This document shows positions 1-8,864 of a stretch of DNA of 64,000 bases, piece by piece; within the stretch, counting starts at the first letter, position 1; each line of letters starts with the position of its first letter. The notes below the pieces were generated by a model that saw nothing but the letters and a program-made list of their open reading frames with translations, did not search any database and was not told the DNA's origin. The translations under genes were made by a program, and so were the position numbers. The stretch covers positions 1 to 64,000 of the forward strand of contig JAMLIS010000011.1 of assembly GCA_023954015.1 (NCBI GenBank), given 5' to 3'. Source of the stretch: Burkholderiaceae bacterium (GTDB lineage: Bacteria > Pseudomonadota > Gammaproteobacteria > Burkholderiales > Burkholderiaceae_E).

Positions 1-711
1 ACGGTCGCCGAACACGTCGCCCCAGGCGGCGAAGCTCTGGTTGCTGGTGAGGATCATCGGGCCGCGCTCGTAACGGCGGCTGATCAGCTGGAAGAACAGG
101 TTGGCGCCCTGCCGATCGATGGGCAGGTAGCCGATCTCGTCGATGATCAGCAGCCGCGGCGTGGTGTAGACCTTCAGCTTCTCGTCGAGCCGCCCCTCGG
201 CGTGGGCCTTGGTGAGCGCAGCGATGAGGTTGGCCGCCGTGGTGAACAGCACCCGGTACCCGGCCTCGATCGCCTTGATGCCCAGCGACACGGCCAGGTG
301 CGTCTTGCCGACCCCCGGCGGCCCGAGCACGATCACGTTGTCGCCGTGCTCGATGAAGTGGCAGCTCGCCAGAGCCAGGACCTGCTTGCGATCGATCGAG
401 GGCTGGTAGCCGAAGTCGAAGGTCTCCAGCGGCTTGGTGAACGGGAAGCGTGCCATGGCCGTTCGCATCGCGATGTTCTTGCTGGTCTTGGCGGCGACCT
501 CTTCGCCGAGCACCTGATCGAGGAACTCGGCGTAGGGCAGCTCGTTGGCAGCCGCGTGCTGCAGCATCGCTTCCAGGCGCTCGCCGCTCTTGAGCAGGCG
601 CAGCTTGCGCAGGTGCTCGCCCAGGCGTTCGAGCTGGGCGGGCGTGGTCATCGCCGAGGCCATCGTAGCGAGCACGGCGGTGTCGCCGGCGTTGGCGGTC
701 TTGCGGCTCAT
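1..711 (-). CDS. istB: IstB-like ATP-binding helper of IS21 transposition, C-terminus cut by window edge
   Basis: AAA+ ATPase that assists the IstA transposase in target capture. 237 codons are visible; the family is usually about 250-260 residues, so only a short tail is missing. Seen: a Walker A motif [11 protein letters not shown] near residue 125, a Walker B segment LLIIDEIGY near residue 190, and the sensor-like segment ILTSNQSF near the window edge. The ATG at 711 overlaps the istA stop by one base (TGATG), the coupling usual in IS21. No internal stop is seen, so the gene looks intact as far as it is visible. Confidence 0.9.
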   Translation of the reverse strand, partial: MSRKTANAGDTAVLATMASAMTTPAQLERLGEHLRKLRLLKSGERLEAMLQHAAANELPYAEFLDQVLGEEVAAKTSKNIAMRTAMARFPFTKPLETFDFGYQPSIDRKQVLALASCHFIEHGDNVIVLGPPGVGKTHLAVSLGIKAIEAGYRVLFTTAANLIAALTKAHAEGRLDEKLKVYTTPRLLIIDEIGYLPIDRQGANLFFQLISRRYERGPMILTSNQSFAAWGDVFGDR

Positions 712-2093
712 CACGCGGCCTCCCGCAGCTCGGCCTGCAGCAGTTGCTCGTAGACGGCCAAATCGCGTACCTGCACGTCGCGCTCGGCTGGTCGGCCGAC
801 GTTGCTGGCCCTGGCACCATCTGCAGAGAAGCGCTGGCGCTGGTTGCGCGACAGCGCGCCCGGACCATGCTCGGGCTTGATGCTGATCCGCGCGCGCCCG
901 GCCAGGATCGCGTGCTCGGCGACGACCTTGCCGCCGTGGCGGATCACCCACTGATCGCTCTCGCGGGTGACCTGCACCGTCTTGCCGATCAGCGCGAACG
1001 GCACCGAGTAGCGGTTGGCGTCGATCGACACCAGCCAGTCCTCGGCCACCTTGCGCTCGCGCACCATCGCCTGCAGGAAGCTGCGCCGGCCGGCGAACGC
1101 GATCAACGCACCGGCTTCGTCGGCGAACCGCTCGATCGGCAGCTGATGCGTGGTGCCGTGCACGCGCACGTCGGCGATCTCGGCCTGCCACGCCGCCAGC
1201 TGCGCATTGAAGTCCTCCAGATCGGCGAAGCTGCGCCCGGGCACGAAGTTGCCCTTGACGTACTTCACTCCGGACTCGACCTTGCCCTTCGTCTTGGCCC
1301 GATACGGGCGGCACAGGCGCACCGTAAAGCCCCAGTGGTCGGCGAAGGCCGAGAATGTCTCGTTCAGGCGCGCACGGCTTCCGTCCTCGACCAGACCGGC
1401 CACGACCGTTCGCATCCGGTCGTACAGCAACGTCTGGCAGGCGCCGCCAAAGTGCTCGAACGCGCGCTCGTGCGCCGACAGCAGGCTGGCCATGCGCTCG
1501 TTCAGGTAGCCCTCGGCGTAGCCGCGTCGGCTGTACCCCAGCGTCATCACGAATACGTGGACCTTCGTGCGAACACCGCCCAGCGTCACGGTGACCTGGC
1601 CCCAGTCGACCTGGGCCTGCTCGCCCGGTGTCGTCTCGAAGCGCATCTGCGTGACCGACGCTACCGTCGCCGCGGCCCGCAGCGGGCGCACCGCCACCTT
1701 CACCAACTCGTAGCAGCCGGTGAAGCCTCGCTGGGTCCGCAGTTCCTGAAACAGGATGCGAGCCGAGAAACTGACTTGCGGCGCCCGACTCTGCAGCCAC
1801 TCGCGGTGCGCATCGAGCAGCGACGGTCGACGCACGGCCCGCTGGTATGGCGCCCAGTGCTCGCGCTTCAGGCAGCTTCGCACCGTCTTGCGATCGAGCT
1901 GCAACTCGCGCGCGATCGCCGACACCCTCTGACCGGCGGCATGCCGCTGGCGGACCTCCTCCCACTGCTGTTGACCGAGCACGTCCAGTTCCGTGTTCCG
2001 ATGAAATCCGGACACGGTACCGCTGCGAGGCGGCTGCGCCGACCACGATGCTGCATCGCCGATCACCTGCTTCTGCACTGCTTCCACTTCCAT
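711..2093 (-). CDS. istA: IstA transposase, IS21 family
   Basis: DDE-type transposase of 460 residues. The N-terminus has a helix-turn-helix (around [20 protein letters not shown]). The catalytic core shows the IS21 landmark QVDWG (first Asp), a second Asp in [10 protein letters not shown], and the Glu in KTKGKVES, followed by the C-terminal domain. The ATG at 2093 has a good Shine-Dalgarno (AAGGAG about 7 bases upstream). The frame is open throughout, so the element could be active if its missing left end is intact. Confidence 0.93.
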   Translation of the reverse strand: MEVEAVQKQVIGDAASWSAQPPRSGTVSGFHRNTELDVLGQQQWEEVRQRHAAGQRVSAIARELQLDRKTVRSCLKREHWAPYQRAVRRPSLLDAHREWLQSRAPQVSFSARILFQELRTQRGFTGCYELVKVAVRPLRAAATVASVTQMRFETTPGEQAQVDWGQVTVTLGGVRTKVHVFVMTLGYSRRGYAEGYLNERMASLLSAHERAFEHFGGACQTLLYDRMRTVVAGLVEDGSRARLNETFSAFADHWGFTVRLCRPYRAKTKGKVESGVKYVKGNFVPGRSFADLEDFNAQLAAWQAEIADVRVHGTTHQLPIERFADEAGALIAFAGRRSFLQAMVRERKVAEDWLVSIDANRYSVPFALIGKTVQVTRESDQWVIRHGGKVVAEHAILAGRARISIKPEHGPGALSRNQRQRFSADGARASNVGRPAERDVQVRDLAVYEQLLQAELREAA

Positions 2094-2182
2094 CTGTCGC
2101 TCCTTTGCGAGGGGATGGGTAGGGAAATTTCAGATGCCACAGGTGGGGATTATTGGAGTACCGCTGACAGCAAGACGCGCAG

Positions 2183-2374
2183 CAGCCGCTGTGGCCCCTG
2201 GCCGTACCGAGCGGCTTTGTCGTTCAGGCCAAGCGCTGGGTCGTCGAACGCACCCACGGCTGGAACGAGCGGGCTCGTCGCCTCATCGCGCATCACGACC
2301 GTTCCTCCTGGGCGCCGGTTGCCTGGGTCTGGCTCGTCGAAGCGCGTATGCTCGCAACCAGGCTGGCCAGCTAA
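2183..2374 (+). pseudogene. 3' remnant of an IS5-type transposase
   Basis: One frame ends in residues characteristic of the C-terminus of IS5-group (IS427/IS1031-like) transposases: GFVVQAKRWVVERTHGWNER, then ARRLIAHHDRSS and WVWLVEARMLATRL before TAA at 2372. Only about 60 residues remain and there is no start. The upstream part is replaced by the end of the IS21 element, so the remnant was probably split by that insertion. The bases after the stop (2375-2393, GGGTGTAGCC read on the minus strand) may be the terminal repeat of the IS5-type element. Confidence 0.8.
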
Positions 2375-2393
2375 ACATTTTGGCTACACCCTC

Positions 2394-3494
2394 TCAGATA
2401 TCCGGGTACATGCGCCCGCGGTTGAACAGACCCGCGGGATCGAATGCGCGCTTGAGCTCGCGATGCACGCGCCGGTTGGCGTCGGGCAGCGGATGAAAGA
2501 CGCCGGCGGAACGTGGCCCGCCACGGAACAGCGTCGCCGTGCCGCCCACCGCTTCGCAGGCGGCGCGAACGCGGGCCGCGTCGGCGTCGCTGCGCAGCCA
2601 GCGCAGCGCACCGGCCCACTCGACGAGCACGCGGCCGGGAAGGTCGAGCGACGGTGCCGTCGACGGCAGCGACAGGCGCCACAGCGCGTCGGTGCCCGCG
2701 AAGAACGCATCGTCGTGCTCGCGCAGCGCTCGCCAACGCTGCGCGGCCTCGTCGTCGTCGAGGCGAGTCGCGCCGCGCTCGCGGGCGAAGCGCGCGATCG
2801 CGGCGTCCACCGCGGCCGTCGCTCCCGAGAAACGCAGCCACGCCTCCCCTTCGTGCCAGCGCGTGGCCGAGATCGGCAGCGGCTCGGCGCACCAGCGGTT
2901 CATCGCGCCGATCGCCTCGCCCGCATCGAGCGCAAGACGAACACTCGCCTCGCGCATCGGCCGTGGCACCACCTTCAGCGAGACGTCGACGATCGGCCCG
3001 AGGATGCCGAGCGCGCCGCACATCAGCCGCGAGACGTCGTAGCCGGCGACGTTCTTCATTACCTGGCCACCGAAGCGCAGCACGCGCGCCTGCGCATCGA
3101 CGATCGTCGCACCGAGGACGAAATCGCGCGCCGAGCCCGCGCTCGCCCGGCGCGGTCCCGAGAGGCCCGCCGCCACCACTCCGCCGATCGTCGCCGTCGC
3201 GCCGAACGCGGGCGGCTCGAAGGCGAGCATCTGCCCCTGCGCGGCGAGCGCCTGCTCGACTTCGGCCAGCGGCGTGCCGCAGCGCACCTGGATGACCAGT
3301 TCCGTGGGCTCGTACGAGACGATGCCGCGAACGCCGCGCAGGTCGAGCGGCTCGCCGACCGCGGCCTCGCCATAGAAGTCCTTCGTCGCGCCGCCCACCA
3401 GGCGCAGTGCGCGGCGATCGGCGGCCGCGGCACGGATGGCTTCGCGCACGGCGTCCACCTCGCGATCCTTGCTGCTGTCGACCGGCGCGCTCAT
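2394..3494 (-). CDS. glcE: Glycolate oxidase FAD-binding subunit GlcE
   Basis: FAD-binding subunit of membrane-associated glycolate oxidase (glycolate to glyoxylate), 366 residues, close to the family length. Seen: the FAD-binding motif GGATKDFYG near the N-terminus, GATATIGGVVAAGLSGPRR, the segment QVMKNVAGYDVSRLMCGALG, and the usual ending FDPAGLFNRGRMYPDI. The ATG at 3494 (MSAPVDSSK) was chosen; longer in-frame extensions lack support. It follows glcD on the same strand after a 62-base gap. Normally glcF (the Fe-S subunit) follows; here IS remnants begin 20 bases beyond the stop. Confidence 0.93.
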   Translation of the reverse strand: MSAPVDSSKDREVDAVREAIRAAAADRRALRLVGGATKDFYGEAAVGEPLDLRGVRGIVSYEPTELVIQVRCGTPLAEVEQALAAQGQMLAFEPPAFGATATIGGVVAAGLSGPRRASAGSARDFVLGATIVDAQARVLRFGGQVMKNVAGYDVSRLMCGALGILGPIVDVSLKVVPRPMREASVRLALDAGEAIGAMNRWCAEPLPISATRWHEGEAWLRFSGATAAVDAAIARFARERGATRLDDDEAAQRWRALREHDDAFFAGTDALWRLSLPSTAPSLDLPGRVLVEWAGALRWLRSDADAARVRAACEAVGGTATLFRGGPRSAGVFHPLPDANRRVHRELKRAFDPAGLFNRGRMYPDI

Positions 3495-3556
3495 CGCGAC
3501 GACGCGACAGGCCGGTGCGAGGCGCGGCGCACCCATCGATCGACGCGAGGCACCGG

Positions 3557-5095
3557 TCAGAACCTCGGCAGGTCGGGAAAGCGCAGCTGGCCGCCGCGCA
3601 CGTGCGTGCGTCCAAATTCGGCGCAGCGCGCGGGCGTGGGAATCGCCTTGCCCGGATTGAGGATGCCGGCCGGATCGAAGGCGCGCTTCACCGCGAAGAA
3701 CGCCTCGCGCTCCTCGGGCGTGAACTGCACGCACATCTGGTCGATCTTCTCGATGCCCACGCCGTGCTCGCCGGTGACGGTACCGCCCAGTTCGACGCAC
3801 AGCTCGAGGATCTCGGCGCCGAAACGCTCGGCGCGCTGCCACTGGTCGGCGTCGTTCGCGTCGAACAGGATCAGCGGATGCAGGTTGCCGTCGCCGGCAT
3901 GGAAGACGTTGATGCAGCGAAGCGCATAGCGGTCCTCCATCTGCGTGATCGCCTCGAGCATGCGCCCGATCGTGCGCCGCGGAATCGTTCCGTCCATGCA
4001 GTAGTAGTCGGGCGACAGGCGCCCTGCCGCCGGAAAAGCGTTCTTGCGTCCGGACCAGAACAGCAGCCGCTCCGCCTCGGACCCCGAGACGCGGATCGCC
4101 GTGGCGCCGGCGCCGCGCAGCACGCGTTCCATGCGTTCGATCTCGTCGGCGACCTCCTCGGGCGTGCCGTCGGATTCGGCGAGCAGGATCGCCGCCGCTT
4201 CCAGGTCGTAGCCGGCGTTCACGAACTGCTCGACCGCGATCGTCGCCTTGCGGTCCATCATCTCGAGCCCGGCCGGGATGATGCCGGCGGCGATGATCGC
4301 CGCCACCGCGTCGCCGGCGGTGACGACGTCGGCGAACGACGCCATCAGCACACGCGCGAGCGGCGGCGTCGGGACGAGCTTCACGGTGACCTCGGTGACG
4401 ACGGCGAGCATGCCTTCGGAGCCGATCGCCAGCGCGAGCAGGTCGAGCCCGCAGGTGTCGAGCGCCTCGCTGCCGAATTCGATCGGCTCGCCGTCGCTGG
4501 TGTACCCGCGCAGGCGCAGCACGTTGTGCACGGTGAGGCCGTACTTGAGACAGTGCACGCCGCCGGAGTTCTCGGCGACGTTGCCGCCGATCGAGCAGGC
4601 GATCTGCGACGACGGATCGGGCGCGTAATACAGCCGATGCGCGGCAGCGGCCTCGGAGATCGCCAGGTTGCGCACACCGGGTTGCACGCGCGCGGTGCGC
4701 GCGACCGGATCGATCGACAGGATGCGGTCGAACTTCGCCATCGACAGCACGACGCCGGCGGCGTGCGGCATCGATCCGCCCGACAGGCTCGTGCCCGAGC
4801 CGCGCGTGACCACCGGAACGTCGAGCGCGCAACACGCCTTCAGGATCTCGCGCACCTGCCGCTCGCTGTCGGGCAGCGCGACCGCGACCGGCAACTGCCG
4901 GTACGCGCTCAGCCCGTCGCATTCGTAGGGTCGCGTGTCTTCGGTGCGGTGCAACAGGCAGTGGGCCGGAAGGATGTCGGCGAGCCGCTCGACGATTTCG
5001 TGCCGGCGACCAGGATCGGGCGCGGCGAAAGGATCGGCGTGGCGCGTCTCGTGCCCGGGCGCTCGTGCGTCACGCGCCTGCCATGCGTCGTTCAA
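3557..5095 (-). CDS. glcD: Glycolate oxidase subunit GlcD
   Basis: Catalytic FAD subunit of glycolate oxidase. From the TTG at 5095 the product is 512 residues; E. coli GlcD, as I recall it, is 499, and the match is clear over long stretches (PYECDGLSAYR, LYYAPDPSSQIACSIGGNVA, ISPDYYCMDGTIPRR-like region, NVFHAGDGNLHPLILFDAN, the final PDLPRF). The FAD motif is TRGSGTSLSGG. There is no ATG before the conserved region; a TTG at 5182 is an alternative start, so the first residues are uncertain. It lies divergently from the heme-copper genes, with about 285 bases between. Confidence 0.92.
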   Translation of the reverse strand: MNDAWQARDARAPGHETRHADPFAAPDPGRRHEIVERLADILPAHCLLHRTEDTRPYECDGLSAYRQLPVAVALPDSERQVREILKACCALDVPVVTRGSGTSLSGGSMPHAAGVVLSMAKFDRILSIDPVARTARVQPGVRNLAISEAAAAHRLYYAPDPSSQIACSIGGNVAENSGGVHCLKYGLTVHNVLRLRGYTSDGEPIEFGSEALDTCGLDLLALAIGSEGMLAVVTEVTVKLVPTPPLARVLMASFADVVTAGDAVAAIIAAGIIPAGLEMMDRKATIAVEQFVNAGYDLEAAAILLAESDGTPEEVADEIERMERVLRGAGATAIRVSGSEAERLLFWSGRKNAFPAAGRLSPDYYCMDGTIPRRTIGRMLEAITQMEDRYALRCINVFHAGDGNLHPLILFDANDADQWQRAERFGAEILELCVELGGTVTGEHGVGIEKIDQMCVQFTPEEREAFFAVKRAFDPAGILNPGKAIPTPARCAEFGRTHVRGGQLRFPDLPRF

Positions 5096-5380
5096 CGTCC
5101 GCCCCCGGCGGATCCGGCGCGATCCGCGCGCTTGCAGCCCGCGCGGCGCGGCACGCCGACCCTTCGAACGCTGCAAGTGCAACTACCGAATTTCATCCGT
5201 TCGACGGAATCTTCACCTGAACCGTCGATCATAACGACTAAAGCGCGATTCTCCATCGATTTTTTTCCGCGCTGCGGGGAAATCGGCGAGTTGCGCGAAT
5301 CGGCAGGAAACTGGCCCGCGTCGTCGCCCGGGCAGCCCCGTCGTCCCGGGCCAGGTCGCGCGCACATCGAGGGCCGCCAA

Positions 5381-5917
5381 ATGCAGGACACCGCCTGGTT
5401 CGTCTCGCTCGCCTTGATGGGACTGCTGCTCGCGGTCTTCGTCTTCGTCTGGTCGCAGTCGTCGGTCCGCGAAGAGAACTTCACGCCGCTGCAGAAGCGC
5501 GCCTATCGCCTGCGCGCGCGCCTGTTCTGGGTGCTCGTCCTCACGCTCGGGCCGGCGATGATCTACAACCTGGTCGACCTGCCGTACCAGACGGCCGACG
5601 CGCGCGAGCGCGACGCGCAGGTGATCGACGCGGTGGGCCACCAGTGGTACTGGCAACTGAGCGGCAACGAGGTGCGCGCCGGACAACCGGTGCTGTTCCG
5701 CGTGACGAGCGCCGACGTGAACCACGGCTTCGGCATCTACGACACCGAGTTGCGCATCGTCGCGCAGACGCAGGCGATGCCGGGCTACACGAACCTGCTG
5801 CGCCACACCTTCACGCAGCCGGGCAAGTACCGCGTGCTGTGCATGGAGTACTGCGGACTGGTGCACCACAACATGATCGCCGAGATCGACGTCGTCGGCG
5901 GCGCGGCCAAGGAGTGA
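5381..5917 (+). CDS. CuA-containing subunit II of a heme-copper oxidase / NO reductase
   Basis: Electron-entry subunit that takes electrons from a soluble cytochrome c or cupredoxin and passes them to subunit I. It has 178 residues, as short as ba3-type subunit II. There are two membrane segments (about 6-24 and 48-65), then a periplasmic cupredoxin domain. All CuA ligands are visible: His115, Cys154, Cys158, His162 and Met165 (CMEYCGLVHHNM), plus the aromatic patch GHQWYWQ at 86-92. The start ATG at 5381 has GAGGG 8 bases upstream. Its stop is 3 bases before the subunit I gene, so the two are one operon. The sequence resembles ba3-type oxidases, but partner residues suggest an sNOR-like enzyme. 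Confidence 0.88.
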   Translation: MQDTAWFVSLALMGLLLAVFVFVWSQSSVREENFTPLQKRAYRLRARLFWVLVLTLGPAMIYNLVDLPYQTADARERDAQVIDAVGHQWYWQLSGNEVRAGQPVLFRVTSADVNHGFGIYDTELRIVAQTQAMPGYTNLLRHTFTQPGKYRVLCMEYCGLVHHNMIAEIDVVGGAAKE

Positions 5918-5920
5918 GCG

Positions 5921-7399
5921 ATGGCAATCCCGCAGACGAACATCGATCGCGGTGCGCATCCGGCGGTGCTCGCCTACCTCACGCTTGCGGTGGCGGTGCT
6001 GCTGCTGATGATGGTGTTCGGTGCGCTGATGCGCATGGAGCAGGCAGAGTTCATCGCGATGGGACCGATGTGGTTCTACCAACTGATGACACTGCACGGC
6101 GCGGGAATGGTCGGCGTGGCGGGAATCGCCGGCATGGCGATCCTCTGGCATTTCCTCGGCCAGTACGTACGGTTGTCGGCCGCCGTGTTCGTCGCCAACC
6201 TGGCGATCTTCGCCGTCGGCGTGGCGATGATCCTCGTCGCCGTGCTCGGCGGGCACTTCCACGCCGGCTGGACCTTCCTGCATCCGCTGCCGTCCAACTC
6301 GATGGGGACGTGGAGCCCGGGCGCCGCGGCGCTCTTTCTGGGCGGAATGCTGGTGATCGGCACCGGCTTCCTGCTGCTGCACCTGGACATCGCACGCGCG
6401 ATCCTCGCGCGCGAGGGCGGCTTCGGTCGCGCGCTCGGCTGGCCGCAGCTCTTCCGCGGCGACGAAAGCCCGGCACCGCCGCCGACGATCGTCGCGGCGA
6501 CGATGGCGACCCTCGTGAACCTCGTCGGAATCGTCGCCGGCGCAGCGATTCTCGTGATGATGCTGGTGAACCTGTATTTCCCCGGCTTCGGCGTCGATGC
6601 GCTGCTGGCGAAGAACCTCATCTACTTCTTCGGGCACGTGTTCATCAACGCGACGATCTACATGGCGGTGATCGCCGTCTACGAGATCCTGCCGCGTTAC
6701 ACGCAGCGGCCGTGGAAGGCGAACCGCGTGTTCCTCGCGTCGTGGACGGCGTCGACGCTGATGGTCCTGATCATCTATCCGCACCATCTGCTGATGGACT
6801 TCGCGATGCCGAAATGGATGCTCGTGATGGGGCACGTCGTCGGCTACCTGAATACCTTCCCGATCCTCGTCGTCACTGCCTACGGCGGGCTGATGCTCGT
6901 CTACCGCTCGGGCATCCGCTGGGACATGGCGTCGGGGCTGCTGTTCGTGTCGCTGTTCGGCTGGGCCGCCGGCGCGATGCCGGCGTTCATCGACGGCACG
7001 ATCCGCGTCAACTACGTGATGCACAACACGCTGTGGGTGCCGGGCCATTTCCACACGTACCTGCTGCTCGGCATGATGACGATGGTGTTCGGCTTCCTCT
7101 ACTACATCGGCAAGAGCGCGAGCGAGGCGCGCGAGGGCGTGCTCGATCGCGCGGCCTTCGCCGTGTTCGTCGTCGCCACGCTCGGCTTCACGTTGAGCTT
7201 CCTGTATTCGGGCCGGGCCGGCGTCGCTCGCCGCTACGCCGCGCACCTGCCCGAATGGGTGCCCTACGACCGGATCGCGTCGGTGTTCGCAGTGCTCGTC
7301 GTCGCGGCCGTCGCGGTGTTCGCGATCCGGTTCCTGACACGGCTGCCTGGCGCATCGCTCGACGCGCCGCGCGCCCGGCTGGCCGGCGGCGCCACCTGA
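5921..7399 (+). CDS. Heme-copper catalytic subunit I with Asn at the cross-linked Tyr position (sNOR-like candidate)
   Basis: Polytopic catalytic subunit of 492 residues, about 12 membrane helices. Metal ligands are visible: His59 (LHGAGMV) for the low-spin heme, His239, His288 and His289 (YPHHLL) for CuB, and His376/His378 (WVPGHFHTYL) for the two hemes. In A- and B-type O2 reductases the helix VI motif is H-x3-Y and the Tyr is cross-linked to the CuB His; here it is His239-V-F-I-Asn243. The cbb3-type alternative Tyr in helix VII, six residues before the His pair, is Val282. Asn at this place is what I recall for sNOR nitric oxide reductases of nitrifiers, so NO reduction is inferred; an atypical ba3-like oxidase is the alternative. 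The start ATG has AAGGAG overlapping the previous stop. Confidence 0.85.
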   Translation: MAIPQTNIDRGAHPAVLAYLTLAVAVLLLMMVFGALMRMEQAEFIAMGPMWFYQLMTLHGAGMVGVAGIAGMAILWHFLGQYVRLSAAVFVANLAIFAVGVAMILVAVLGGHFHAGWTFLHPLPSNSMGTWSPGAAALFLGGMLVIGTGFLLLHLDIARAILAREGGFGRALGWPQLFRGDESPAPPPTIVAATMATLVNLVGIVAGAAILVMMLVNLYFPGFGVDALLAKNLIYFFGHVFINATIYMAVIAVYEILPRYTQRPWKANRVFLASWTASTLMVLIIYPHHLLMDFAMPKWMLVMGHVVGYLNTFPILVVTAYGGLMLVYRSGIRWDMASGLLFVSLFGWAAGAMPAFIDGTIRVNYVMHNTLWVPGHFHTYLLLGMMTMVFGFLYYIGKSASEAREGVLDRAAFAVFVVATLGFTLSFLYSGRAGVARRYAAHLPEWVPYDRIASVFAVLVVAAVAVFAIRFLTRLPGASLDAPRARLAGGAT

Positions 7400-7405
7400 G
7401 AACGT

Positions 7406-8059
7406 GTGAGCGGGGCCCGGGCCGGAATGCGCGCAAGCCGGGGCCAATCGCGCATCCCGACCCGGCTGGCGCGCATCGCGGAGCGGTCGTGGCGGCCGGC
7501 GGCGATCGCCCTGCCCGTTGCCCTGGCCGCGCCCTGGATGCGAGCGTGGCTGGAATCGTCGATGACGCTGCACATGCTGGTGCAGATGCCGCTGCTCGCC
7601 GCCGCCGGATTCGCGGCCGCAACGGCGTTGCCCGCGCCGCGTACGCAGGCGATCGTCGACCGCGTCGGCGGCGCCGTTCCCTGCGTGCTCGTTGCGTCGC
7701 TCGCGTCGATGTTCTGGATGATCCCGCGGGCGCTCGATCTCGCGCTCGCCGACCCGGCATTCGAGACCGCCAAGTTCGTCGCGCTGCCGCTGCTGGTCGG
7801 CGCGCCGCTTGCGCTGGCCTGGCCACGACTGGGCGTGCTCGGTCGCGGTTTCGTCTGGACCAACCTCGCCAGCATGCTCGCCGTGCTCGGCTGGCTGTAC
7901 CGGGCCTCCCCGCTGCGTGCCTGCAATGCCTACCCAGTTGCGGACCAGCGCGCGGCAGGCGACTGGTTGGTCTTCCTGGCAATCGTCGTGTTCGTCGGGT
8001 GGCTCGCGACGCTCTTCGTCGCGCAGCCGGTGCGGGACACCGGGCGGGAACGATCGTAG
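7406..8059 (+). CDS. Six-helix membrane protein linked to the heme-copper enzyme
   Basis: 217 residues from a GTG at 7406; an ATG at 7427 is possible. Six hydrophobic segments are evident. The second contains LHMLVQMPLLAAAGF, which resembles CtaG-type membrane proteins found with cytochrome oxidases. The gene starts 6 bases after the subunit I stop and is clearly co-transcribed. sNOR clusters of nitrifiers (norSY-senC-orf1) also encode a membrane protein of unknown role, and this could be its counterpart. That equivalence is a guess, and no senC gene is present here. Function unknown; assembly or copper/heme insertion is plausible. Confidence 0.75.
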   Translation: MSGARAGMRASRGQSRIPTRLARIAERSWRPAAIALPVALAAPWMRAWLESSMTLHMLVQMPLLAAAGFAAATALPAPRTQAIVDRVGGAVPCVLVASLASMFWMIPRALDLALADPAFETAKFVALPLLVGAPLALAWPRLGVLGRGFVWTNLASMLAVLGWLYRASPLRACNAYPVADQRAAGDWLVFLAIVVFVGWLATLFVAQPVRDTGRERS

Positions 8060-8112
8060 CGTGAGCGTCGCAGCGTGAGCGGCCCGACGGTACGCGCCGA
8101 CCCGCGGGCGTA

Positions 8113-8796
8113 CTACGAACGCGTCGACGGCGGCTCGAGCACCGACGCGAGCCAGGCGCCGATGTCGCCGATCTCCTCCGGACACACGGCGTGCCCCATT
8201 CGATACTCGCGCCACTGCACGCGATAGCCCAGTGCCTCGAGAATCGCGCGCGAAGCACGCGCGCGCTCGATGCCGACCATGTCGTCGTGCACGCCGTGCG
8301 CATAAAAGATCGGCACCTGCGCATTCGCCGCACTGCGCTCGGCCGCAAGCGTCGCGTGCAACGGCAGCCAGGTCGACAGCGCGAGGATGCCCATCAGCGC
8401 TTCCCGGTATCGAAGCCCGGCCTGCAGCGCGATCGCGCCGCCCTGCGAGAAGCCGGCGAGAACGATGCGCCCTGCGGCGATCCCTCGCGCGTTCTCGCGC
8501 TCGATCAGTTGCACGACGGTTTGCTCGGCGGCACGGATGCCGGCTTCGTCCTGGCGCGCGCCAGCGAGATCGACGATGTCGTACCAGGCGCGCATCGGCA
8601 TGCCGGCGTTGATCGTCACCGGACGAACCGGCGCGTTCGGGAACACGAAGCGCACCGACAGCCGCCGGGGCAGCCGCAGCTGCGGCACGATCGGTTCGAA
8701 GTCGTGCGCGTCGGCGCCGAGCCCGTGCAGCCAGATCACCGCCGCGTCGGGTCGATCGCCCGTCTGGATTTCGACCGCGTCGTCTGTCGGGTTCAT
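8113..8796 (-). CDS. Carboxylesterase / phospholipase-like serine hydrolase
   Basis: Alpha/beta hydrolase of the short carboxylesterase (EstB/acyl-protein thioesterase-like) family, 227 residues, cytosolic with no signal peptide. Seen: WLHGLGADAHDF near residue 22 (oxyanion region), the nucleophile Ser117 in GFSQGG, the acid in HGVHDDMV, and the catalytic His in MGHAVCPEE. ATG at 8796 chosen (MNPTDD); the frame extends upstream without homology. It is convergent with the preceding membrane-protein gene and divergent from cysteine synthase, so it stands alone. Confidence 0.88.
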   Translation of the reverse strand: MNPTDDAVEIQTGDRPDAAVIWLHGLGADAHDFEPIVPQLRLPRRLSVRFVFPNAPVRPVTINAGMPMRAWYDIVDLAGARQDEAGIRAAEQTVVQLIERENARGIAAGRIVLAGFSQGGAIALQAGLRYREALMGILALSTWLPLHATLAAERSAANAQVPIFYAHGVHDDMVGIERARASRAILEALGYRVQWREYRMGHAVCPEEIGDIGAWLASVLEPPSTRS

Positions 8797-8864
8797 CGAC
8801 GCATTGTATGGTGGAGCGGGTGCGCGCCCCCGCGCGCGGGGACATCCGGGAGGGAAACGCCGCG

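Larger units (their letters stand above)
1..2169 (-). mobile_element. IS21-family insertion sequence, left end outside window
   Basis: The element carries the istA-istB gene pair typical of IS21, transcribed leftward. The right end is placed at about 2169: read on the minus strand the DNA there begins TGTCAGCGG, matching the 5'-TG start of IS21 ends. The other inverted repeat lies beyond position 1, so target duplication cannot be checked. Just outside the right end is coding sequence of a different (IS5-type) transposase, which suggests this element inserted into an older one. The exact boundary is inferred. Confidence 0.8.

Noticed and set aside
2094..2160. A separate small gene between istA and the IS5 remnant
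   Set aside because: The bases read as the terminal region of the IS21 element; no start with a ribosome site is present.
744..3929. Very long open frame on the plus strand opposite the IS21 and glc genes
   Set aside because: It is antisense to recognisable genes and has an Arg/His-rich composition with no conserved motif, the usual artefact of high-GC codon bias.
5183..5380. NsrR, NnrR or FNR operator before the heme-copper operon
   Set aside because: No convincing inverted repeat of TTGAT-N4-ATCAA or NsrR type was found between glcD and subunit II.
5921..7399. Plain assignment as a ba3/cbb3 O2-reducing oxidase
   Set aside because: The cross-linked Tyr expected in helix VI (and the cbb3 alternative in helix VII) is absent, so the O2-reductase name is not justified without further evidence.
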